Source: Magnolia sinica | Lineage: Eukaryota; Streptophyta; Magnoliopsida; Magnoliales; Magnoliaceae | Length of the DNA stretch: 64,000 bases | Direction of reading: 5' to 3' | NCBI RefSeq assembly: GCF_029962835.1 | Contig: NC_080577.1 | Span: 3,410,001 to 3,474,000 of the forward strand | Shown here: in pieces, positions 23,531 through 34,700 of the stretch | How positions within the stretch are numbered: the first letter of the stretch is position 1 | How the letters are laid out: each line of letters begins with the position of its first letter | Notes under the pieces: generated by a model | What the model was told of the DNA's origin: nothing | Seen by the model: only the letters and a program-made list of their open reading frames with translations | Database searches by the model: none | Position numbers and translations under genes: made by a program

Positions 23531-25111
23531 ATAAAAAAGGTGAATGAGACCAAGGTAACTGAACAATGCACTATCTCGTTTTCAATTGGCAAAAATTATA
23601 AGGATCAAATACTTTGTAACGTGGTCGATATGGAAGCTTGTCATATGTTACTCGGTCGACCCTGGCAGTCGGACCGTGATGCGACCCATCGGGGACGAGA
23701 TAATGTCTACGTATTTGTCAAGGATAGTCGAAAAATAATCCTTGCCCCTATGGCACCAGAGAACCACCCTGAAGCCTCTAAAGTGGAGGGGAGTTCTCTC
23801 TTGACCATTCGGGATTTCATGGAGGAATCTAAGGAAACTGGCGAGGTATACGCCGTAGTAGTGAAGGGCGAGGAAGAGGAACCCTCAAACATCCCTCCAA
23901 GTTTAAGACTGTTGCTAAACGAATTCAAAGAAGTCTGGCCTGAGGATTTACCTGATGGATTGCCCCCCATGAGGGACATCCAACATCACATAGACCTCGT
24001 CCCTGGGGCTAGCCTGCCCAATCGCCCTCATTATCGGATGAGTCCGAAGGAGTGCGAGATACTTCAGGGGCAAGTGGAGGAATTGATCCGTAAGGGTCTC
24101 TTGAGAGAGAGCATGAGCCCATGTGCCGTACCAGCATTATTAACGTCAAAAAAAGATGAAAGCTGGCGCATGTGTGTCGACAGCCGAGCAATCAACAAAA
24201 TTACCATCAAATATCGATTTCCAATACCACGGTTGGACGACATGCTCGATATGTTAGAAGGGGCCAAGGTGTTCTCTAAACTAGATCTAAGGAGCGGGTA
24301 CCATCAGATTCGTATTCGACCCGGTGATGAGTGGAAAACGGCATTCAAGACCAAGGAAGGGTTGTATGAGTGGCTAGTCATGCCCTTCGGCCTATCGAAC
24401 GCACCAAGTACTTTTATGCGTTTAATGAATCAAGTTCTAAAACCGTTCACTGGCCGATTTGTGGTAGTATATTTTGATGACATATTGATATATAGCCAGG
24501 ATGAGGCGGAGCACAGGAAACATCTCAGGCAGGTGCTACAGGTCCTACAACTTAACAAGTTGTACCTCAACTTGAAGAAGTGTAGTTTTTTAACTGACAG
24601 CCTATTGTTTCTAGGATTTGTTGTAACGTCCACAGGCATTCGTCTGGACGATGAAAAAGTGCGAGCTATTAGGGAATGGCCGATCCCGACAAACATTCAT
24701 GAGGTGAGGAGTTTTCACGGGTTGGCAACTTTCTATCATCGATTTGTGCGAGATTTTAGCACCATAGTCGCGCCTATAACAGATTGCATGAAGAAAGCAC
24801 CGTTCCAGTGGACCGATAAAGCTGATAAGAGCTTTCATGAGATCAAGCATCGTTTGTCTACAACACCGGTCTTGGTGCTTCCTAATTTCGACAAATTGTT
24901 TGAGGTTGAGTGTGATGCTTCATACGTCGGAATTGGAGGAGTATTATCACAAGAAGGCAGGCCGGTAGCCCAACAACAGAAGCTCGCCCGAAAGAAGTGG
25001 TCGACTTATGAGCTTGAGTTGTACGCAGATGTTCACCGCGACATTGGCGGCATTATCGATTCAAAGAGAGTTTGTTTTGTACATCGACCATCAAGCATTA
25101 AAATTTATTAA
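23531..25111 (+). pseudogene. Gypsy reverse transcriptase / RNase H region
   Basis: In frame with gag. The protease C-terminal part ([11 protein letters not shown]) is followed by RT blocks: [47 protein letters not shown], the catalytic VVYFDD (tat ttt gat gac at 24,470-24,481) and LFLGFVV. RNase H begins [18 protein letters not shown]. After GRPVA at about 24,965 the RNase H reading deteriorates: [11 protein letters not shown] is kept, but the following ALRHWEHYL-type block is out of frame. The RT domain itself is intact. Confidence 0.92.
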
Positions 25112-26440
25112 TAGTCGGACTAACGTGATTCGTGTGCATGCTAGATGGGTTGCGTTTTTATAGGAATTCACGTTCATTCTGAAGCACAAGTCGGGGTAGC
25201 AGAACAAGGTAGCTGATGCACTTAGCCGTTGTGTATCACTACTAGTTACAATAAGCAACGAGGTAGTCGGCTTCGAAGGAGCTGTATGCCGAGGATGAGG
25301 ACTTCAAAGATTCTTGGATGAAGTGCTAAGAAGGTCACTGCAGTGACCTTCATATACAGGACGATTTTCTCTTCAAAGGGAATTGATTGTGCATCCCCTA
25401 AGGTTCTCTGAGGGAGCAGATTATTCAGGAGCTACATGGAGGTGGCCTCAGTGGACACTTTGGGTGAGACAAGACGCGAGCTCTTGTGGAAGAGCGATAT
25501 TACTGGCCGCAATTAGTACGTGATGTGGGAAAAACTATACAATGTTGTCATGTTTGTCAGACCTCCAAGGGGCAATCTTAGAATACGGGTCTTTACACTC
25601 CGTTACCTGTGCCTAACGGTCCTTGGGAGGATTTATCAATGGACTTCGTACTTGGTTTCTCATGAACACAATGCGGCATAGATTTAGTGTTCGTGGTGGT
25701 AGATCATTTATCCAAGATGGCGCACTTTATCCCATGCAAGAAGACCCTTGATGCAACACACGTGACGAATCTATTCTTCAGGGAGATCATACGGCTACAC
25801 GGGGTCCCCAAGACTATTACTTCTGATCGTGATACGAAGTTCATTAGCTAGTTTTAACAGACTTTGTGGACTCGATTCGATACACGACTTCAATTCAGCA
25901 GTTCTTACCACCCACAGATTGATGGGCAGACCGAAGTTATGAATCGCACGTTGGGAAACCTCCTTCACTGTATTTCAGGAGAAAAACTGAAGCAGTGGGA
26001 TTTGGCCTTGTCTCAAGCAGAGTTTTCATTCAACAACATGGTGAACCGCTCGACAAGAAAACCACTGTTCCAGATTATCTACGGACGAGTGCCTTGCCAC
26101 ACACTTGACTTGGTCCCTTTGCCTAAGCACCCTGGCACGAGCATTGCAGCAGAACATATGACAGACAAGATCATGAACATCCATGCAGAGGTACAGACCA
26201 AGTTACATGCCTCGAACGAGAAGTACAAGGAACAAGCGGACAAGCACCAGTGAAAAAAAGTGTTCGAGGTGGGCGATCGCGTTATGGTCCATCCAACAAG
26301 TTGAAAATAAGAAGATTGGACTCGTCCCAATCATTCAAAATATTAATGACAACGCTTATGTTGTTGATCTTCCAGATGACATGGCAATCTCACGGACTTT
26401 CAACGTCACGGACCTAACCGAATTTCATGAACTAGAATAG
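25112..26440 (+). pseudogene. Gypsy integrase region with stops and frameshifts
   Basis: Degraded integrase in a different frame from RT. Visible parts are the zinc-binding region ([10 protein letters not shown]), the first catalytic Asp in SMDFVLGF (25,642), the second in SDRDTKF (near 25,828) and the third, Glu, in IDGQTEVMNRTLGN (near 25,930). Then comes AEFSFNNMVNRST and a C-terminal DNAYVVDLPDDMAIS / TFNVTDLTEF tail near 26,340-26,430. Several in-frame TAG/TAA codons interrupt the first half. The DDE residues remain but the gene cannot be translated whole. Confidence 0.88.
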
Positions 26441-26468
26441 GATGAGAACTCGAGGACGAGTTCTTTTG

Positions 26469-26480
26469 AAGTGGAGGGGA
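26469..26480 (+). promoter_or_regulatory. Polypurine tract of the Gypsy element
   Basis: aagtggagggga, four bases before the TG that opens the 3' LTR; the usual place for plus-strand priming. Confidence 0.85.
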
Positions 26481-26484
26481 CTAA

Positions 26485-27183
26485 TGTAGAGTGGGTCGCG
26501 GATAGTTTCATGGCTAAGATGGATCAGAAAAGGCCCGGTCAACAACAGAAGTGATCCAGATCGTCGGACCTTAGATCAGATGTATCTCACAATCCGGAAT
26601 GAGTTATCTGACGTAACATATATGATTTTCGGGTAGAACGAGCTACTTTAGCCAACCAACCCCGCTACGCCAGGTTGCGCAACCCGGAATTGCGAAAATC
26701 CCCTAGATCGACGGTCGTTTCCCTGTTTAATTTCGTTTTTACTATAAATAGTAAGTTTTAGTTTGATTATAACTCTTCATCCGTCAGGCTTTAGGAGTAG
26801 CGCCCAACGTGAAAAGAGCTTAGAATAATTAGGAGAACGGGTTGGTGAAGCCAAATAGGACACTTACTATTTTTGGCCGAAAACCTTGCGCACTAGTAGA
26901 CATCACGACCGTCTATAAATAGTAAGTTTACTATTTATAGTAAGTCGCGGATTCTAAGAGTTTGAGTTGTAGTTTGATTCTAATTTCTTTCTCATTGCTT
27001 GGTACCCCTATTTAAAGGGTTGTAAACTCGTTTTTATTCATCAATCAATCAATTTCGAATTTCTTAGAATTTATTTCTATTTTCTGCTTTCTTTCCTCGT
27101 GGATTCGAGAAGTCTCTGTGAGGAGTCCAGAGAAGCTCCGTGGATTCGGAGTAGTTATCCTCATCACGTTCATCCCTGCGTCA
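26485..27183 (+). repeat. 3' LTR, full length (699 bp)
   Basis: Starts TGTAGAGTGGG, ends CTGCGTCA. The start is confirmed by the diverged solo LTR at 41,829, which opens TGTAGAGCGGGTCGC. A tract with actataaatagtaag near 26,742 and an inverted block (taaatagtaagtttactatttatagtaag near 26,914-26,943, given here by position) are in both LTRs. Confidence 0.95.
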
Positions 27184-27214
27184 AAAAGTCTTTCTTTAGA
27201 TCTTTTTTATTAGG
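27184..27214 (+). repeat. 31-bp direct repeat right of the Gypsy element
   Basis: Identical to 21,323-21,353; see that entry. Sequence continues ttttctttttgtc, probably the original flank. Confidence 0.9.
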
Positions 27215-27860
27215 TTTTCTTTTTGTCATTGTTCCTCTTTTGTCTGCCAAGCTTTGTTTCTCTCGGTCATCTTTCATATTTTGAATTGCTTTAACTATGT
27301 TTCTCTCTTTGCTTATTGTTCCTCTTTTATCGACATCCACTGGCATGTAAAACTAAATTTATGCTCGTTATGATTTTGGAAAAAAAAAAAAAAAAAAACA
27401 ACAACAACACTTTAAATATCTTATTTCTTATGCAACGCCACCCCTTGCTCACCTATCACAATTTCTTGAAATGGTCAAAAATAGCGTAGAACAATAATAT
27501 TTCTCAATTTTCCATATAGGAGAGATATAATGCACGGATCAAATGAAACATAGTCAACCATCCAAATTCATTAAATTACATGTACATTTAATCAGCGTCA
27601 TTATCTATAAATCAAGATGAAAATTGTTCATCGGTTGGATCCATATATCTGTACAGATCCTTACTCTTGTTCCCTCCTGGTGAAATGAGTGTACAATCAT
27701 GAGTGCATTTGTATGATCAACATACACACTCTTCCAGGCATCAAGTAATCCCCTATTAACCTAAACGAATGCCCCTGGATATGTAATAAATAACCAAAAT
27801 ACCCTTTTGATTTCCATCTCTCCTTCTCGGTTTCTCATTTTTCAAACGCTCATCCTCCCG
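27215..27860. other. Intergenic sequence upstream of the F-box gene
   Basis: Poly-A run (27,379-27,397) followed by short CAA repeats. No element bounded and no ORF supported; the last 200 bp presumably contain the promoter. Confidence 0.4.
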
Positions 27861-27864
27861 CGTC

Positions 27865-27873
27865 TATAAATAG
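27865..27873 (+). promoter_or_regulatory. TATA box of the F-box gene
   Basis: TATAAATAG, 125 bp upstream of the ATG at 27,990; the leader is AG-rich (gaagaagaagaag) just before the start codon. Confidence 0.8.
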
Positions 27874-27989
27874 CACTGACCCATCCTTGCTCTCCTTCGC
27901 ATTCTATCAACTGAGATCAAGTCCAATCACCAAAAAACCCAGCCAATAGAGAAGAAGAGAAAGGAGAGGAACAAGAAGAAGAAGAAGAA

Positions 27990-28078
27990 ATGGAGAAATC
28001 CCTGAAAACAGAAACCTCCATTGCCTGCCGCACTTCTCCTCGGTCGATCTTCCTTTCTCCTCATTCTCGTTTCAACTG

Positions 28079-28155
<77 letters not shown>

Positions 28156-30319
28156 CCACGTCTCTGATCAGGAAAATCAGATCTTACAGTAATTCCAGTT
28201 GATATTATTCAAGAACTACTGGATTCCTCTGTATATTACGATTCTAGCAGTATAGAAGTTGATTCCACGTCTCTGTTCAGAAAAATCAGATCTCGACAGT
28301 AATTCCGATCGATCTGTTTCCGGAACTAGTGGATCCTCTGTAGATTACAATTCTAGCAGTTCGTAAATAGATTCCGCGTCTCTAATCAGAAAAATCAGAT
28401 CTCAACAGTAATTCCAGTCGATCTGATTCCAGAACTACTCGATTCCTCTGTAGTATACAATTCCAGAAGTACAGAAGTAGATTCCACGTCTCTCAGGAGA
28501 GAAATCAGATCTCGACAGTAATTCCGGTCGATTTAATTCCAGAACTACTTGATTCTTCCGTAGATTAGAATTCTAGTAGTATAGAAGTGGATTTCATGCC
28601 TCTGATCAGAAAATCAAATCTCGACAGTAATTCCGGTTTATTTGATTCCATCACTACTGGCGATTCTTCTGTAGATTAGAATTCCAGTAGCATAGAAACA
28701 GATTGACAAATGAAAGCGAGATTTACATTCCACGGATCTTAGAGTATAGCTTGCTTTTATTGCTTTAGCTTAAGTCCGTGGAGATTTCAAATTGGAATAA
28801 GTTTACAGCAAGAAGCTTTTGACAGATCGCTCTTCCGTTCCAGCACTAAGACCTGAAGCAAGATCAATCTGTTCAAACCAGAAAATTTGAGCTGATTTTT
28901 AGAACATTTCACTTTAAAAAAAAAAAAAAATTATTTGAAAATTTCAGGATTTGGAATTAATTGTAGTTTTTGAAAATGAACCTCGTAAAAGACAACGATT
29001 CGCATAAGTTCCCGATCTAATTTTCGGTGAATCTCAGACGCTGACGATCGATATTCTCCCGAAATGCTAATGCAAGAACTTCGGAAATTTGAAACTTATT
29101 GGTTTCACTTTCAGATATGATGAAACATTGCTTCTTTTTCCTCTTTATTTTAATTTCCTTTTCCGCTGAATATTTTTATTTATTCCTTCTCATTTTAAAA
29201 TCTCGCTGGGAGTTTTTCCCTGTAGCTTTCATATGGTTATACTCGAATTTCTCTTGTCTCTTTCTGTGAGCGTGAATTCTTTTTTTATTTTTAGTTTAAA
29301 ATTCTGAAATTTTTGCATTTTCCGGTGGAAATGGTTGAAAATTTGTACCCTTCGGAGTGACGGAAATTTCTGCGTTTGCAGGAGAAGCGAATTTACCAGA
29401 ATATCCTATATTTTACGGAAATTACGATGATAGGCTGGTGTCTCTGACGTTGCTACAATGTAGGTTATCGCGGTAGATGGTATGGTTGTTTACCCCTGTT
29501 GTCGGAAATTGGAGTTCGTTTGGGGAAAGTTCAAGTGGAAAACTATGTTAGTCTGGCACCGTATCACGGATGATACGCAGGAACTTAGACATTGGATTTG
29601 TAGCATACAACTAATTAAAATACAACTGTCCAAATTAGGGGACCGAGTTTAGATGTATCAGGAACCAAAATTTATGCTTATCTGAATATCTGACTATCAG
29701 ATTGGCGAATATTTTATTAGCGTTAAAAAATGAAAATATCCTATGGTCTAATTTCAGCAAACACGTGCCCACGAATCAGAGTATAGGATAGTCAACCAAT
29801 CAGGGAGATTTTAGGGGCATCATCGAAGCATGGTTGGGTCCAACGGATCACCGTCTGGATCACCAAACCACGAGACACATCGTTACCCAATGCAGAACCG
29901 GATAGCATTAGCCGTCCACAGTAACTTAGGGACTGAAGTGTGGGTCCCATTGTGGATGGCAAGTAACCTGAATCCAAATTGATTGAACGATCTTAACCAG
30001 ATAATTTAATTTTAAGCCTCCAATTGATGGCCACTGATTGATTTATTTTTGTTTTTTTCACTGATTGATTGATTAGGTTTGTTCTATAGGAAGTTTGTCT
30101 GTGTATTCTCGACAATAGTTAGACGGTTCTAATCAATGTACGATGGCAGCAACTTCCTGCTCGCAAATGTGAGAAAAATGGGCCAACTTCCCGTGATCGC
30201 CCACAGGACTCTAACGTAGCATATACAGTGAGCTGTAACTAGTATAAAAAGGAGGCTCCCCTACCTACATTCACGTCACCCATACCTCGAATCCAAACCG
30301 CCCAAATGGGGCAGCCCTC

Positions 30320-30352
<33 letters not shown>

Positions 30353-31693
30353 AATCTCTGTGAGCTACACCATAGGGACAGTGGGCATGGGGAGGCCCAT
30401 CATTGAAACTTTTGGGGGCCCACTGTGATGTTTCTGTGCCACCCAACTGTTCATAAGCCGAGTCTCAAGAGGATGAATGGGAGAAACAAATATTAGTTCG
30501 ATCCAAAACTTCTCTGGCAGGGAGAAGGTTCCGATAGTAGCCATCCTCGCCCACACTTTTTCTTATGGTATGGCCCACTTAAGTTTCCGATCGGCCTTAT
30601 TTTTGTGATTGCGTCCTAATGTCAACTGGCACAAACGATGATCCATAGCTCAACTGGCAGACTGAGTGGAGATACCTCGTTTCAACACTTGAGATCTTGG
30701 TATTGATCCCTAGCCGGGGTGGTAACATGGAGTGTATGTACTGACATGGGTGTGTACTAACAAGCTAACTCAAAAAAAAAAAAAAAAACACTGGCACAAA
30801 CGATGAGAGGAATGGACGTCACACACACATTACTGTGGGCCCAGAGAGCTAATTGTTGCGAGACTCCTTACAACAGAAATTTGCTTCGGAGGACTACTGT
30901 AGATGGATTACAACCCAAAAGTAATACTATAAGCATAACGATGCCTGGTCTATTAGATGGATATGAAAGTATTCATCTGTGCATGCTAACGGCTACTAAA
31001 AGTATTCATATGTGCATAATATATAATGGCTACCGTTATGATGAAAGTTATCTGTCCCTTTTAACGGTCAAATGCTTTCTTTAGCTGTTAACTATGATGA
31101 AAGTTAGCCACAGGATATTTTATATTCATTTATGAAATGAGAATGGTTCATTTAACAATGCTGAGACTGAAGGAGATTTTTGGGCATATGGCAAATATGA
31201 AGAGTTGTATTTGTCAAAAATTCTAATTTATTTAATACCCCATTTGAAGAAGACACGGAGGGGTTGTTTACATTTTAGCTCATTTCGTAAAGAGCTTCAC
31301 GCCTGCACGTAATGCTACATCCGCTGCCAGACGCGCTGGTGTGCATCACGTGCAGGGTAGAAACCAATGAAACCAAGATGATACAGACTGATATTACGAT
31401 TCAGAAATTTGCGAGAATATTGAATAGACCAGCTGATGACGAATAAGTATTGCCGAATCGCTTTAATTTCATTTCATTTTATTCTCTGAATAGGTACGAA
31501 AAGGATGTGTGGACAGAGATAGCGAAGTTCTTAGACGGTAAATGTCTGATGAAGCTGGGAATGACGAATCGATGGTTTCACAGCATTGTCACGGAAGAGA
31601 GCATCTGGAAATTCGCTTGCTTGCGAGATCTTCAGGTCCCTCCTCCCGAGCATGTAACATTCAAATGGATCCAGCTGTTCGCTTCCGCTTTCG

Positions 31694-31759
<66 letters not shown>

Positions 31760-34700
31760 GTATATATGGGTTATGCTATCGTTCCGCCAACGTCTCCAAA
31801 CTTTTTTAACGGCACACACACGGGACCTATGGTCAATCTGGACCTTTCATTCATTCATGTAAGTAGGAGCAAACCATGGTGCAAAAATTGCACTGACCGG
31901 ATGATCCTATCCCTTTGAACGGGCCAATCTTTTACAACGTACATTGTTTACAAGCCATAAATCACATGGTTAGTGTTATTACTTCAGAATGATAAGAAAT
32001 ACAAAGTGGTATATGTCCTGCAGATGTTTCTAGATGATGATTTGCCCTATTTTGTTTCTTTGATCAATCTTGACTGTTCATTTTTTGCTATTAATTAGAA
32101 GCTTAAGTTAGCTTACCAAATTGGCATGATTTTTGCACAATAGCTTACCTAATTGGCATGAGTTTTCAATCATGGCTTACTCCTAATTATATAAATGAAT
32201 GAATCGTTCGGATCGACAATAGATCACTTCACGTACCATTTAAAAGGTTGGGGAATGTTGTTTACGTCCCATGAAGGCTCTGCTTGTTATCCAATTAAAT
32301 AATTCCCAGAATACAGTTGGTTCCAGTTATCTGATCATCTCTGCGTGTGGGATCCACATGGCAACACATGTTGGCGACCGTTAGTGGCAGCCAAGGCAAA
32401 GGGAGCTTGAGCAATGTCCGCCTTAAAAAAAAGTCATGGACATGGAGGATTTCAACGAATACGTTTGTAAATTTCAAATATATTTTGCATCAGGCACAGC
32501 TTGTGGTATGTATCATCTTTCCGGCAAACATGCGACTTTTGTAGAGCATCAGCTCCATGACAACGGCAAACCTCATCATCAATATCAACAAAAATCAGGC
32601 TGTTTTACTCATCAGGTGGGCCACACTGTTGGAATCAATGGACAGCAACGGCCTGACTCAACATACAGATGTGGCCCACATGGTGATAGGATAAGCCTGA
32701 TTCTCTACAGGGTCGTCTTCATGGTGGGGCCCGCTTTAATAGTATTTCATAATGCACAGGTGGCATGGCAGGAAAGATGATTTGGTGCCAGGAGTTATGG
32801 TACCATTGCCTGTGATTGATAGTTAACAAAGGAATTGCCATGGGTCCGGGTCGGGCTCTGGGCCCGTTTACTGAGAGTCGGATGACTGTCTGTCCCGAAC
32901 CCGACTCACTCCCTACCTTATTTTTCCCCTTTTGTTTTTTCATTCTTATGTATGAATTGACGCTTGTGCATTTCGTGGCAGATGGAAGTCATTCCTACAG
33001 CTATCGTCAGCCGGAGAAGCACATTGGTAAATGTCATTTTCAAAATGCTACCGTTCATTTTGGGTCATTAGCAAAAGCTTAACCAATACATCCTCAATAC
33101 AAGCAATGAATGGACGGTCTGGATAATCCAATTATTTTTTCATGTGTACAACAGTGATGGGAAAGACATGGACACCCCACACATGTATGTTAATCTAGAT
33201 CGTCCATTTTGTGGGACCTATTGTGGATGGAGCATTTCCTGGTAGTTACACCGATTAGGTTGTAACTGTCCAATTGATACCATCAAATTGATGGTTAAAA
33301 CAGTTGTATTGGAGACATGCCCGCGGGAATCGTTGGTCAGAACCAGCAATCCAATCTATCCTTTACTTATGGACCAGCATGCAGAGAGCCCAACATTAGA
33401 TGATTCTGAGCGTTTTGTTCTCCTAATATCTCATCATCATCATCTAAGTCTTATCCCAATTAACTGGGATTGGCTGCATGAATCCATCCCCAACATTCCA
33501 TTCTTCTCATAATATCTTATTTTAATACTCTCTCTATTCTGTATGGTTTAGATTGGATGAGGATTGGTGCCTTCTTTTTCGACTCGCCCAACGCTTATTT
33601 GACGGATAAGCTGTCCATGCCAAAGAGAATGCCGCGAGGTGATTCCACAGAGAAAATGTTGCAGAACACTGGCGCTTGCATCTTAAAAAACGTCAAAACA
33701 GGAATATGGCTCGCCGGTACCGTTCCTCTCTACTTCCTCTTGAGAAACTGTTCTTCTTATTTCGAGAACTTCTCTCCTCGCGGCAAATACAAATGCTCCC
33801 GTCAAATACATGAATCGAGGGCATTGTGGTCAATAATCAACTTCTCTAGTTTCACGTTTTCTCCTATTTTCAGATTAACTAACTGTTCGATTTCGTATAA
33901 CGTTTGCAGATCTACAGCTCGTTCGATGCCCGGTTTGCAACCTCGAGACCTGCGAAGGTAGTGAAACCATAGAAACGTCATGCAGAATCCCTTCACAAAT
34001 GAACCATCCACATGGCTATCTCCGTCAGTAGTCGAGTCCACCAGATCGTTGGTGGGACTTGATGTCCACTTATCTGGATCATCAACCTAGTGCGCCACAC
34101 CTTGGATGGAAATAGCCCTTACATGTCACGGAATTTGTGACCCTAACCAGTACAGTTTCTTATGCGAGGGATAACGGTCTCCCTTCAACATGAGAGACTA
34201 AAAAGTCCACCAATCAGATACTTATCACCATCCACTGGTCGCAAGATTTCTGGGGGCGTGAGGGCCCACCAGATCAGGGGCCCGTGGCCCCCATTTGCAC
34301 AGTTTCGATGTTCATCTCTCTCTGATATATGGACAAAAGTATCCTCGATGAGGTTTATATGGCGTTGTGCAGGCACCATGCAAACGTTGGACGCAAGACA
34401 TCTAGAGCTGTTCCTTCACGAGGAATACAAGAACGGGACGTGGGACTACCAAGAGATCGGATCTCGCCGCATTGACAAGAAATGCGGCGGAGCTGCTGGA
34501 GGCATTTTCGACGTCAAATACCTCAAAACTCCCTGCACTTCCGGTAATGGCACAAACCACAGCATATTTAATGACTCTTTTGTCCCTCACTGTAATTAGG
34601 GGCTCTGATCGCAGTCTAAGAAAAAGTTCATAACGGGAATTAAATTACTCTTTTGACCCTTGTGGGCCACACCACAGGAAGCGGGGTTATAGTGATACCA

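Larger units (their letters stand above)
21352..27183 (+). mobile_element. Ty3/Gypsy LTR retrotransposon, nearly complete but inactive
   Basis: 5.8 kb with two LTRs, primer site, gag, zinc knuckle, protease, reverse transcriptase, RNase H, integrase and polypurine tract, in the Ty3/Gypsy order (integrase after RNase H). Gag, protease and RT share one reading frame (22,058 to about 24,960), so the ancestral element made a single Gag-Pol. Three in-frame stops and a later frame change inactivate it. Lineage looks chromovirus-like (tail reads DNAYVVDLPDDM and TFNVTDL), but CRM, Reina and Galadriel cannot be told apart here. It lies 76 bp downstream of the Tat-like LTR. Confidence 0.95.
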
